From contig OZ020314.1 of assembly GCA_963971305.1 (NCBI GenBank), positions 992,001 through 1,056,000 on the forward strand: a stretch of 64,000 bases of DNA. Reading direction: 5' to 3'. This document shows, piece by piece, positions 45,146 to 56,795 of the stretch. This stretch comes from Arcuatula senhousia. Its lineage: Eukaryota > Mollusca > Bivalvia > Mytilida > Mytilidae. The notes under the pieces are model-generated. The model saw only the letters and a list, made by a program, of their open reading frames with translations, was not told the DNA's origin and made no database searches. Position numbers and translations under genes: made by a program. Each line of letters opens with the position of its first letter. Positions within the stretch are counted from its first letter, which is position 1.

Positions 45146-47281
45146 ACTATGAGATTGATCATTCAAGTTCGGTAGTTTTGTTATTACATTTATTCAAATA
45201 TAACATTTATTGTAGAATTTTTATATACGACATTATGTTACATATTCTTGTAAAGAGCTACATGTTTTTATTAATGATATGTACATCTTTATTTAAAATG
45301 CCCCCAAAAATATTTAAGTATTTTGTAAATCGGTAATTAAACAATACGTTATGAATGTTCTTCAATCAACATGCGTAGCAGTGGAATTTTGTTGACATGA
45401 AGTAGACGAATATTTATGTTGTAACTAAACTATTTTTTTCTATATTTCAACACTTTGACATATACTTTTAATAATTCATTACAGCAGTGAAAATTCGCCT
45501 GATTTTTACTTGGAGCTAAAACGTTTGTTTTGCTGTAGAATGTATATTATTCATTTGATTTTGAAAAATTTTGAATTTTTGTATTTTATTAAATTCCTCA
45601 TTAAAATCCTCTGTTAACTAACCCTGTTAATGGCCTTGGTATATGTTGCATAGTTTCAATAGACGAACCACGCCCAAAATATCAATTGTTTTATTTTTGA
45701 TCTGATTTTCTAAATCTTATTATCATTGGAGTCCTTGTGGAAATCCATGCCTACATTGTTCAATCAGATTTGCAGTATTTCTTTCCGTTTTCTAGTAATT
45801 AGGGGTCGAAGGGACAAGAAATGCCATTTCATAGTTTGTTGACGCAAACGATTTGACCCAAGTTTAGTTGTAGAGAACCAGTCAATTGTTATGAAGTTTT
45901 AATATGATGATTATATCTGCAAAAGGAGGCTTCTTAAAGGGAAAGTTCACAAAAAAATGAAAATTTGTCATATGATTTGTAATGCATTATCTAATTATGC
46001 TATATCATTTAAAATTTTATATTCAATTTAATAAGCTGACAAAACTGGAATTTTATTTTTTATCTTTTGGTTTCTGTCATTTTAAATTACACAAAACATC
46101 TGAATACCACAAAGTCTCCTTTTGACAGTGACCCACCATTTACCTAATTATTGAATTGCCAATATATAATATTTTTGTGTGCATCTATGTTAAGGCATTT
46201 TAAATAAGTGATATAAAATCCTTATTAAAATTAACAAAATTGAGTAATAATTAGTAATAATGATTTTTTGGTATAAAAATCAATTTGAATAAGTCATTTT
46301 TAATTTATCTAAGTCATGTTGTGATAACCTTGCATATAAATAACATTATTGTTTTAAATGCTAGAATGAAAATAAAATCATCTAGTACATAAAACTTTGT
46401 TTCTGAATGTTTGTATATTAGGTTTTGACACCTGTAGGTATTGATAATTGGAATTTCCTGTTTATTTCACCCCAAGTCAGCTGTGACTAATTACATTTAT
46501 GTTTACCTAACCATTACACAGGTACCTGCTGAGAGACAATGACAATAAATTCACATTAATTAACACTTTTAGCAAACCCAGTGGGGGATTAGAAAAAGGA
46601 TGACCTGTAATTTACATGATTATATCACAATTATTTTCAATTAAATTTATGGCTTACATTTAAATACACAACTTCTATCTTAATAGTAAAAAAAATGATA
46701 TTTTTTTGTATTATATAATTTTAATTTTAATTAATGGATTATAAAGTTCAATTTAAAAGAAAAAAAGATAATAGATTAATAAAATGTTTTTTTAAACAGA
46801 TTTTTATATAGAAAGTAATTGGAAATATTAAATGATCTTGTTGACTTTTGATTATTTTGTTGGTTATTGGATGTACCACATGATCACTTAAACGTTTGAA
46901 CTAATATGATTTTTTGCTACTCAGTAGAAATTCTGATTAACTGAAGTAGTCCCCTAATGTAGAGTAGGGGTCTATTTCAAATAAATAATCCCCATTATCT
47001 TTGTTATAAGTTAATAAAAATTACACACTGTTATAAAACATTGTTCTGAACAATTTAAGACCATATGTCAAAAATCGTGATCTTACCCTTTAATTCGTTA
47101 GGGGTTTATGGACATTAATTACTATAAAAGGAAAGAAGTTAGGGGTCAAAGGGCAAAAAATGTCAAGTCCTCGATATAAGCTCCAGTCTGGCAGGTTTTG
47201 GACTGTAAAATCTGTTCAATCCTGGGATTATGTAAATAAAGGTAATAACAAAAGTACCGAACTTGAATGATCAATCTCATA
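45146..47281. repeat. Inverted pair of about 40-bp segments enclosing 2.1 kb
   Basis: The sequence tgagattgatcattcaagtt with cggtagttttgttatta near 45150-45185 is inverted at 47235-47281 (taccgaacttgaatgatcaa). The enclosed AT-rich DNA has no gene. Two short direct repeats, ttaggggtcgaaggg (45798) and ttaggggtcaaaggg (47139), flank a 1.45-kb part absent from the copy at the window's end. Confidence 0.55.
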
Positions 47282-47420
47282 GTTAACGATAACGTAACCT
47301 TTATGAAATATTTGAAATTACCTTTGAAGTTCGTCAATTCAACAATCATTGATTATCGCCTTTACCTTTGGGTATTTTGGGTTCTTTATTCGAGTGTAAC
47401 TTTTAATGTGTATTTACATT

Positions 47421-47506
47421 TGTAAAAGCATGGACCTAAGCAAATTTTTAATGAAGCGCGGTAGCGCTTCTTGTTGCAAATGTGCGCAAAGGTCCACGCT
47501 TTTACA
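47421..47506. repeat. 86-bp hairpin element
   Basis: Outer arms tgtaaaagcatggacct and aggtccacgcttttaca, 17 bp each with one mismatch. The inner hairpin is gaagcgc/gcgcttc around ggta. It could be a minimal MITE. Confidence 0.55.
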
Positions 47507-48457
47507 CACCAATAAAACTGATAAAATATTGAACTCAATGCATATAATTACATTCCGATAAAATTTATTAAATGTTTGCACAGAAAATTGCACGAAATGC
47601 AAGGTTTATCTTTTATAAAATTACTCCGCGCAAATCGTTGTTAAGGTAGGACGTGCTAGTGTGTTTATCGAAAAAATAAAACTGCATTATTAAACAATCG
47701 AAATTGTCGTTATAAATTAGAATGTAATTATAGTCTGTTGCATATAACGACATTCTTGAATGGTAAAGTGAAAGTACTTGGAACGTTGTAAGTGATATGG
47801 TATACTTTTATTTGCTATATTATCGGTCAATGAAAGTTCGCGAAAAATAGTACACACATATATGGAATTACTATTTTAATATTATGTAAATTTAAGTTTT
47901 ATAATTGAAAACGGTGAAAATTAGTGTACTCAAAATAGAGAACTGGAGTTACTTCGTGAAAGTAGGTGACCGTCAAAATTCGTTCACAATATTTAAAAAT
48001 AAATCGTTAATCGTAACGTCACGATATCCCTTCGTTTTGGTAAATTACGAGATAACCATTATCAAAACCAAAATAAGTGTAAGTAAAAGTTTATATAAAG
48101 AATAACGTCCAAATAATCCATGCAAATAAATCAAATATTGAAATGAAGATCAAATTCTTTCGTACTATGTTAAATGTTACAAAACGGACTGATTCACATA
48201 TCCCTTTAAATAGTGTTCAATAGCTTTTTTGTGTAAGAACCATTGGAAATCATTAACCGTAGATAGGATTTAAACTTAAATATAATATAGAATGTTTTAT
48301 AAACTCGGACAAAACGCGATCGGCCATATTTGAATTTAATTGTGACATGTTTTGAAGGATTGTAATTGAAGCAGCCAGGAAAAAAAAGGTATAGTATAAG
48401 TCAACAATCGTATTTTGAAAAACTATATTTTATAAACACTGTTGTGTGGAAGCTGGT
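47507..48457. other. Gene-free AT-rich stretch
   Basis: No domain-bearing ORF, repeat or RNA gene was recognised between the hairpin element and the SINE target site. Confidence 0.5.
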
Positions 48458-48469
48458 CATTGATGCATG

Positions 48470-48897
48470 GGGGGACTGGGTGGCCGAGTGGTCTAAGGCG
48501 CTGGTTTAAATACCACGCTATTGCAATTGATCACTAGTCGATCACCTCTCAGCTGGTGTTCGAGTTCCGTTTGTATTTAACAAAGAAGGGACTTCCCAAA
48601 CTGTAATAGAAGAAGAAGAAAAAGAATGTTTTAACCAAAAGCATGGCCCCACAAGGGGCATGATACAGAGCAATTAACACAATGTAATAACAATTAATAT
48701 AAAAGTTTCAAAGGAAGTATATAAAATTATCACCTATATAATGTCACTGTATGTGATTAGGTTTGTCAGTTAACTGCCCAATGTCGGTGGTATCCTCCGG
48801 GTACTGCGGTTCCTCCACCATTAAAACTGACCGCCCTACATGGTCCAGGTACGTCGATAAAGGGCGTTAAACACCAACACCAACACACACACACACA
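48470..48897 (+). mobile_element. tRNA-derived SINE with 12-bp target-site duplications
   Basis: Flanked by identical cattgatgcatg (48458-48469 and 48898-48909). The head at 48471-48575 has a box A-like tggccgagtgg and a box B-like gttcgagttcc, resembling a tRNA-Leu/Ser type. The body holds gtggtatcctccgggtactg and a ctgaccgccctacatggtcc block recalling the conserved central domain of metazoan SINEs. The 3' end is a caccaa/ac simple repeat. Full length by the duplication criterion. Confidence 0.85.
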
Positions 48898-49007
48898 CAT
48901 TGATGCATGTCGTAGTATTTGATACGGTTTACTGATTATGCTCTATTCCCGGTAAATGTAGACCTTGAAAAAAGTGCACACGATAATTCAATTATTGTAT
49001 GTAAGTT

Positions 49008-49445
49008 AAAGAAGCAGAAGTACCAATGGGGCCTCCGAATGTCAAAAGTCCGAAAGGGCAGATATAAAACCAGTAAACACCAACAAGAACGGGACAAAAA
49101 CAGACAACATGTAAAATAAGGAAACACAAAAAATGACTTAATATCCATCAACAAAGCGAACTCGAATCGAAACGAGCGTGAGCACAGGTGCTCCGGAAGA
49201 GTAAGCAGTTCCTGTTTGCTATAGCACATCCGTCTCAATGCGGTGTGTCAAATCCGGTAAAGGGAGAAAAACAAAACCATATGACAAACCATAATCTGCA
49301 CTCATCTGAGAGATCAAAATCCTATATTTGTCTAAAAGTGCATGGTATCTGCCGTAAAATTTCTGAAGTGAAGACAGCAACCGAGAGCAACATAACCCTG
49401 AGTGAGCAATTTTTGGGTCAGTCGTGACGCTCGATGTAAGTTCCG
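49008..49445 (-). mobile_element. Penelope-like 3' copy with degenerate RT end
   Basis: Carries gcagaagtaccaatggggc, gtccgaaagggcagata, aggtgctccggaagagtaag and minus-strand RT remnants to about 49440 (RLTQKLLTQGYVA). It begins about 110 bp downstream of the SINE at 48470-48897. Confidence 0.65.
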
Positions 49446-51475
49446 ATAAGTTTGATCAGTGAAAAGCGTGATTATTAATATTGATATACGCATATAAACA
49501 ACTGGATTGAATTCGTAAAAGTTTGTCACGAAAACAATAATACATTCAAATTAGTGTAGGTAAACATTTATATGAATGACATCCCAATAATCTCTGCAAA
49601 AAATATTAAATCATCGTGACAAAACCCACTAATTTATATAGCAAGTGACATAGGGCATAGAATGTCTCCCTTTTAAGGTGTAACACAGTCCTTTGTACGT
49701 ATTATGGTTGTTAGATGTGGCTCTCTGGTTTCAACATCCAAATATAACCCACACATTCTGGAAAAGCATGTCGGTTGTGATAAATAAATTTTAAAAGCTA
49801 GAGCTTAATGAAAGGGAGAATTGACCAGGAAATAATATAGTTACAACGTTTTATGGAGCCGTAGGAATAATGTTCTGTTGAACGTACCAACAAATATCAA
49901 TAAATATACTAGAACATTGCACTAAAACAAACAGAAACGCGTTTTGTCTTGATGGTTTTATGATACTGATTACCCCTTTGGTACACCTTTGCGTCTTTCG
50001 TGATACTGATTACCCCTTTGGTACACCTTTGCGTCTTTCATGATACGAGGAGATATACATTAAGAACTTAATGCTACCCTATAATCTTATTTATTGTTAA
50101 AATGTACTGACAATTATTGATGTTGTTTTTCTTAAGAACACATTTTGAAAAGAAGATCGAATCCGTTATTACGAAGTTTTAAATTTCAAATTGTACTGAT
50201 TCATAAAAATCCATTTCAATAAATTGCCAATAGCTTTTTGTGTAAAAACAATTTAAAATCATTATCCGTAGACAAAATTTAAACATTACTAAAATATGAA
50301 ATGTTGTAACGTCATTAACAAATTAAATTTAAAGTTTCAATGGTTTAATGTTAACAAATATAACAAATAGAAAGTCAGATCAAATACGATCGGTCATACT
50401 TAATTTAAATGTTATGGTAAGATATATTGAACGACTATTATGAAAGCAGAGGAGAGAAATATGTACAATATAAATTAAGAATTATATGTTCCACAATTAT
50501 ATTTATATACACAGCGTGTATACAACGACATAATATATAAACTTAAACGGCGAAGTCACGGCCACCAGAGGGTAAAACGAGCGAAATGATGTTAATTTAC
50601 CTGCAGCATGGAGATAAATGCGCAAGAGGTCTGTTATTTAAGTCAGTTCTATGACTGTTCAGATTAAAAATTGCTCTTAAAAGTCATTTATGTACAAAAA
50701 ATAATTTGTTTTTGGCCAAAGCACAAACTGCCTGTCAAAATTAATATTTTTAGCGGATGTGATGGTGCAAAAAAGTAAAAACTTTGTCAACGGAGTTATA
50801 GATAAATTGAGAAGACGAAAGTAGAGGTAGAAGAAAAAACATATTTAAAAACAGAATTTCTGAGTTTTTTAAAGATAAGAACTCAGAAAAGTGAAAATAT
50901 CAGTATCATAATTGTTAATTTTGCACCCCAGAATTAATCTGGATACATTTTGAGATATTTGTTGACAATGAATTGCTTGAAAAGTATATTAGCTAGGCAT
51001 GTGATATTGGGTATACAAAAACTTTTTGTGTTTATATCAAAAAGTAGTTGATTTCAGTGATGGTTCCGGCAGGCAAAACATACTTTTAGTGGCCACACTC
51101 GTTTTAATTATTTATATAATATGTTTAGAAGTTATTAAGTTATGTTAAACATTTAAGTTGTATGATTGAATCGCTGATCCATTCATCAAATTTGTCCGTC
51201 TATACATACACACTAATAGCGTTACAAGCGATTTTTTGTCTATCTTTTTAAACGTTGTGAGTTAAATTTCTTCATATAATACATGAAAGTTCGGCTTATT
51301 TAAATACTTATCTTGAACTTTATCAGGAAGTTTATGATTATAAGTGTATACACGTAATATACATGTGAATATGCCATCAATGGTGTAATTTTTAGCTCAC
51401 CTGACAATGATAAAAATAGAACAAGAGAGGGACCAGACAATAGTTTTGGCTAAAACTTTATGACTGAAATTATTT
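49446..51475. other. Gene-free region upstream of gene 2
   Basis: Mostly AT-rich. Contains the 40-bp duplication at 49961-50040 and a gccggcagg family copy at about 50935-51100 (gaattgcttgaaaagtata, atggttccggcaggc). A truncated agctcacctg start is at about 51394. No promoter motif could be assigned with confidence. Confidence 0.5.
49961..50040. repeat. 40-bp direct duplication of a Penelope-like 3' tip
   Basis: Two exact-looking 40-bp units starting tgatactgattacccctt at 49961 and 50001. Each matches the extreme 3' end of the elements at 16436 and 57615. Only the tip is present, duplicated in tandem. Confidence 0.75.
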
Positions 51476-51620
51476 TTTTTTATTTTTAGGATAACACATG
51501 TAACAGCAGGAATAGGAAAACAGAATCAACAAAAGCAGCTGGATTGTTATAAGTCCATAGTGTTGACACCAAAAAATATCCAGGGTCTCTGTTTTCAACA
51601 GGATTGTTATCTGTGCTGGC

Positions 51621-52383
51621 ATGGGCAAGTCTCAATCCAAGACAGCTAGGGATAGCAAGAAAAAGTCTCAATATGTAGTCACTACTGTTTCCACCAGCAG
51701 TTGTCCACCTGTTTTCAGCATACAAAGTGGTGCCACCAGCACACCTCAGTTTTCAGTCAACACTAGTGTTGCCACCAGCAGTTCTCCATCTGTAGGCACT
51801 ATACAAAGTGTTGCCATCAGAACACCTCCAACTTCAGCCACCACTAGTGTTGCCACCAGCAAATCTCCATCTGTAGACATTATACAAAGTGTTGCCATCA
51901 GCACACCTCCATCTTCAGCCACCACTAGTGTTGCCACCAGCAGTTCTCCATCTGTAGACATTATACAAAGTGTTGCCATCAGCACACCTCCATCTTCAGC
52001 CACCACTAGTGTTGCCACCAGCAGTTCTCCATCTGTAGACACTATACAAAGTGTTGCCTCCAGCACTCTTCCAACTTCAGCCACTAGTGTTACCACCAGC
52101 AGTCACCCATCTACAGTCACTAGTGTTTCCACCATCAGTTCCCCATCTGTAGTCGCTAGTGTTGCCACAAGCAGTTCCCCATCTGTAGTCACTAGTGTTG
52201 CCATGAGCACCCCCCCACCTGCAGTCTCTAATTTTGCCATCAGTAGCTCTCAAACCACTAGTGTTGCCGCCAGCAGTCCTCCATCTACAGTCACTGGTGT
52301 TGCCACCAGCACTCCCCAACCTGCAGTCCCTAATGTTGCCACCAGTAGTTCTCAAACCACTAGTGTAGGAACTGACACATCAG
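51621..52383 (+). CDS. Gene 2 exon 1: MGKSQSK start with Ser/Thr/Pro-rich repeats
   Basis: The ATG at 51621 opens 254 codons plus one base before a cag|gtacta donor, ending in phase 1 like gene 1 exon 1 and with a similar terminal peptide (SVGTDTS). The start MGKSQSK fits the N-myristoylation consensus (Gly2, Ser6, Lys7) and resembles Src-family starts; membrane anchoring is inferred. After a basic stretch (KTARDSKKKSQ) comes a low-complexity region. About four units of roughly 27 residues (81 bp) carry TSVATSSSPSV and IQSVAISTPPSSA, then more degenerate Ser/Thr/Val/Pro repeats. An acceptor at about 51489 gives a likely 5'UTR segment. Antisense ORFs over the repeats are shadows. Alternative: a mucin-like linker unrelated to gene 2. 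Confidence 0.55.
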
Positions 52384-52500
52384 GTACTATAACAGATGTC
52401 TGTAAGTCACAGTCTTTAATTTAAGTTAAATTGTAAAATAATTACAAGTCAAGCAAGAAAGACAGTAACCATGTACAACAAAAAAGCACAACATACATAC

Positions 52501-52720
52501 AGTCAGAGATGCCACTTAGACAAGTGACCAAAATTTAACTTTTTAAAGTTATTAAAAATTTACTTGTTAGAGTAAAGAATTTTTTTCTGAACACAAATTT
52601 GCTTATTTATATACGGGTAAACTTGAAAATCTTGGAGCTCATTTTAATTGTTACACAGTATTGTTACAATCAAACAGACAATTGGTGTGCAAGGCCTTTG
52701 AAAATTGCACCATTATCATC
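52501..52720. mobile_element. Second, truncated copy of the cagtcagagat MITE
   Basis: Starts cagtcagagatgccactta and follows the 9023 element for about 220 bp (ttacttgttagagtaaag, gttacacagtattgttac, caatcaaacagacaatt), then loses similarity; no right terminus was found. It lies in intron 1 of gene 2. Confidence 0.7.
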
Positions 52721-54640
52721 ATGATCATATAACACCTTTTTTTTCGATAAAGAAATATAGCAACACAATCTCAGGACAAAACTAAAACCAAATTTTTATA
52801 CCAAAGTTGCAAAGGGTATAATGTTTTTGACTGGTCCGTCTGTCCGTCCGTCGGACTGTCCGTCCGTTCGTACATCCATAATACTTTGATAAAGGTTCAT
52901 ATTTAACTTTGATACTTGTTGGCCCTTGACTGAGCATCTCTAAATTGACAATTAACAAGGCAATAAAAGACTTGGATAGAGGTGGTTTATTAATTGTTAA
53001 TCATCAGTCTTGGTCACCATGGTCACAGTACATTGAAATACATGTAGAGTAACAGGTAAAACACACCTGTGGTTTGATTACCAAAAGTTTACATTTATCC
53101 AGGAAAAAGATAATTTAGCATAATAAATGAGAGAATAACATATCTTTGGAAAATTTACATGTACAAGTTTTTTTGTGGTGAAATACATGAAAATATGTTT
53201 TAAATGAAATAATTTATGTTAAAACCCAAGTTTAAACATTTTTAAAATCAAAATAGATATATTCTTAAAGGAAAGGAAAATATCAGTTTAAAAATACATT
53301 TATCACAATGAAAAGTTTTAGATTTTGATACCTAATTATTATTTTGACAATTTTTTTTTGAAAATCATTTTCTTTATTTTGTATTTTGTTTTTTAATTTA
53401 TACATTCAACATTTTAAAATCATAAAAATCTTAGCAATTATAAGTCTGGAACATTTCTGAGAAGTCAAAATAAAGAAAATTTATTCAAAGAAAATTAAAT
53501 TCATTTTATTCATTGATGTTGAAACTGAAATAGACTTTTTTTTAAGTACACTTACATGTAATAGTGAGGCTTTGAGAAGATTGATGTATGAATTGCTTTG
53601 TAATAGAAAAATCTGCCAGACATATTTTCTTTCATAATATTCCTTTCACATGTAGCTGTATACATGTACATGTAGTATTTGAAACCTTTACCAAAATGAA
53701 CAACATATTCATGTTTCATCTAATAAATTTATAAAACTTTTTTTTTGTAATAAATAAATTCAAAAGATTTGATTTTAACTTGCTTTACTTTATGAACTAA
53801 CATTTTCTTTTCATTTCTTTTTTTTTCATTGTTTTATTTTAATAAACTGTTTTTTTATCTTTCACTACACGTACTTTTAATTTATCCTCATGAACGAAAG
53901 AACTATATAAGTAAAATTTGTGATATTATTTAATTTTAAAGTATTTCAATCATTTTCATAATTTTATTTTAGTTATGAAATATAAACATGTTAATGCAAT
54001 GAATAAATTTCAAATTAAGATCCTACTTTATTTCTTAAATGCTTTACCTTTTCTGTCTTGCAAATGATAACATAGACCAAAGAAAATTTAGTAATACATG
54101 AAACAATTTTGTTTCATTATAAAAGTTTCAAATACAAATTATATACAGAAGAGAAAAAAAATGTAACAAAACAAAGTAAAAACATCAGGATCTTATAAAA
54201 ATATTTTTCATGCATTTTTCTTATTTGGTGCACACATAAAAATCAAGGTTTTATTTTACACTACAGTACAAGTAACATGTTATAGAGTTCTATATCTATT
54301 ATAAACTTGATTTTGTTGATTTTTAAAAAAAAAGATTATTAAATATTTCAAACTTTAAAATTTTAAAATTCAAATATCTAATACTCAGTAAATGCATAGA
54401 TCTGTATATTAATATACAGATCTATGGTAACTGTTATCACTCTATACAAAAGCTACAGGTAAAAATACACCTAGTTTTCAATGTGGACCTAAAGATCAAT
54501 TTCCTGCCAATTAACAGGTAAAATTAATAACCCAACCAGCGGACCATGATTTTATGGCCGCTATAAAACATCAGCAGTGACCATCAGCCCATGATTTATT
54601 ACCCCAAATAAAACTTCATTGGAGATGCTCAGCGTGGGTA
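52721..54640. other. Gene 2 intron 1, AT-rich part
   Basis: 52,793-52,880 begins an interspersed repeat (ttataccaaagttgcaaagg, then gtccgtctgtccgtccg). From about 53,100 to 54,450 the sequence is strongly AT-rich with homopolymer runs and no open frame worth reporting. A 13-bp atagatctgtata/tatacagatctat palindrome lies at about 54399-54425. Confidence 0.5.
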
Positions 54641-54649
54641 GTTGTATGC

Positions 54650-55640
54650 TGAAAGTTGTACTGTAAATGTGATTTGGGTAGCAATACACCATCAGCTAGA
54701 AAGTATGTCACTGTGATCTATATTTTACGCATAAATGACTATGGTTAAGTTTTTTGTTAAGGTCCATAATCGGATACTAGATGTTAAAGGTCAATGACAT
54801 TTCACCACTAGATTCAATTTTTCGTAGCACTACACCATCCATTAGAAAATAGGTCACTGTGACCTATATTTACATCAGTTACTTCAATACTAGATGTTGG
54901 AGGTCAATGATATTTCATCACTAGATGTGTTTTGGGTAACACTACACCATCCACTAGAAAGTGGGTCAATGTGACTTATTTTTTCTGAACGACTATGATT
55001 TAGTTTTTGGTTAAGGTCCATACAGATGGGTGCACACATAACCTGTACGGTAAGTTAACTTGAGAAGCAGACATCAAGTTAACTTCAAGTTCACTTGCGA
55101 CTGGTCATGTGACTGCTTTGAGCAGACGCACGACTGGTTCCAAGTTAACTTGAAAAGCAGTCATAATTCCACGTCTACTTTTAAAAGCAGTCACATAATT
55201 ATGACAGGTCTGGTCAAGTTAACTTCGTGAAATGTCTGCTTTAAAATCTGAATGTAAAAGGACAAATTTTATGTTATTTTGCCTAAACTGTAATTGGAAC
55301 TCATTTTGTATGTTAAAAACCGTTTGTTTTAAATTTAATCGAACACTAAATAATTTAACATGTCTGGTAAGAGCAGACTTTTTGCCATGACTGGTCTGGT
55401 AAAAGCAGTCGTGTCTTTGTGACTGGTTATGACCAGTCATAAAAAAGCTGTCACAAGTCTGCTTTGACCAGTCATGAGTTAACGCAAGTTAACTTGAATG
55501 TCTGCTATAACAGACGTGAGCAGACGTGGAAAGCAGTCACAAAGTTAACTTTGTGTTAACTTCTGTACAGGTTATGTGTGCACCTATCTGTAACTCGGAG
55601 ATGTTTGAGAAATCCCAGGTAATAAATATTGGGTGTCAAT
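54650..55640. repeat. Tandem repeat (about 150-160 bp units) split by a MITE
   Basis: Phrases gtcactgtgatctat, tagatgttaaaggtcaatg and cactacaccatcca recur about three times between 54670 and 55020 and continue after the MITE at 55593 (actcggagatg, gtgtcaatgata). Confidence 0.6.
55023..55590. mobile_element. 568-bp MITE, TA-flanked, with agttaactt clusters
   Basis: Termini cagatgggtgcacacataac and gttatgtgtgcacctatctg are inverted copies; TA on both sides (55021-55022 and 55591-55592). The interior has many agttaactt palindromes plus gactggtcat and gcagac motifs in both senses. The target is a tandem repeat whose neighbouring units show the empty site. Confidence 0.85.
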
Positions 55641-55904
55641 GATACTTTTAAAAACAGGAGAGCCATCTTTGGCTCATAAACACATTTTCTAGTTTGCAAA
55701 TAACCAAATAAGGTGTTGGCACAATCTTCATGCAACTTATGTCATGAAATTATCTGATTGAGGTCCATGTTGTAACGTTATGTGCATGCTGATTTCCATT
55801 GCTCATCTATATCAGAAGTAGACCCCCCTCCCCAATTAAAAGTCCAAAATGGTATGGAGTTTTCTTATTTTGTACAGCTTTATTGGTCAACAAATATTAT
55901 GTCG

Positions 55905-56160
55905 CCCTTACTTTGGTGGGGAGACATATTGTTTACGTCCTGTCCATCCATTTGTCTGTCTGTCCGTTACAAAGTTTGTCAGCACAACTCCTCGGCAAAC
56001 TACTGAACCGATTTCAACAAAACTTAGTGTGTAGGAAGGACATTATATGGAGTTGTGCATATTACCAGGAATTTTTGATCCACAAATTTGTGTGGAGTTT
56101 ATTGACCTTTTGAACTTTTGGGGAAAATGGGGGTGGGGGGTTAACTTTAATTAATTAACC
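55905..56160. repeat. Interspersed repeat copy in gene 2 intron
   Basis: Starts cgcccttactttggtgggga and has acaactcctcggcaaactac, gatttcaacaaaactta and gtgcatattaccaggaattt, the same family as 14930-16435. Followed by a G-rich tract at 56105-56145. Confidence 0.6.
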
Positions 56161-56795
56161 CTTTCCTTTATATAGACGCCTTTGGACGCCTCTCTGTCAT
56201 TTTTGTGACCCCCCCCTTTTTCGGGGCCCCTAGAGACTCTGAACCCCTTGTATGAGCATGTTTGAGGCTACTTTAGCAAATAGAGTTGCTAACTAAAAAC
56301 TTGTCACTTTTTTCGCGTGGTTGGCATGGTTGGGGAATAAAAGATGTTCCAGGGGGGGGTTTCCAAAAAGGGGAATTTTCCGCTTTTTAATCAGGGGTTG
56401 AAGGGGCAGCAAAACTTCCAGGACCGCGGTAATTGCTCCCAAAATTACTTCAAATGTCATATTTTTGAAAATTCAAAGTCAGAAAACCACTTGACATATT
56501 GATAATTTTTTTAAAAAAATTTAAAGGGCAGAAATTGGTTGTCAGATGGTAAAAAAATGCCATTTTTGGACCTTTTATGGCCAACATTGGTTACCATAGC
56601 AACCATGAAAATGGCAGTTTAGACCTGTATCAATAGAATTTGGCCCAGTGAATGGTCCAACCAAGTTATGAAACATTTGGATGAATAATAAAACTTTTAC
56701 AGCATTTTCAATTTTTTCCCTTATTGCATAGTACATTTTTGGCTAATTTTGACCATTTTGTTAATTCGTCTAATTACATCTTTTCACATTTTCAG

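Noticed and set aside
48471..48575. Functional tRNA gene
   Set aside because: Box A and B resemblance is good, but the arms do not form a proper acceptor or anticodon stem, and the sequence continues into a SINE body with target duplications.
51746..52355. Minus-strand ORFs opposite gene 2 exon 1
   Set aside because: Shadows of the 81-bp coding repeat on the plus strand.
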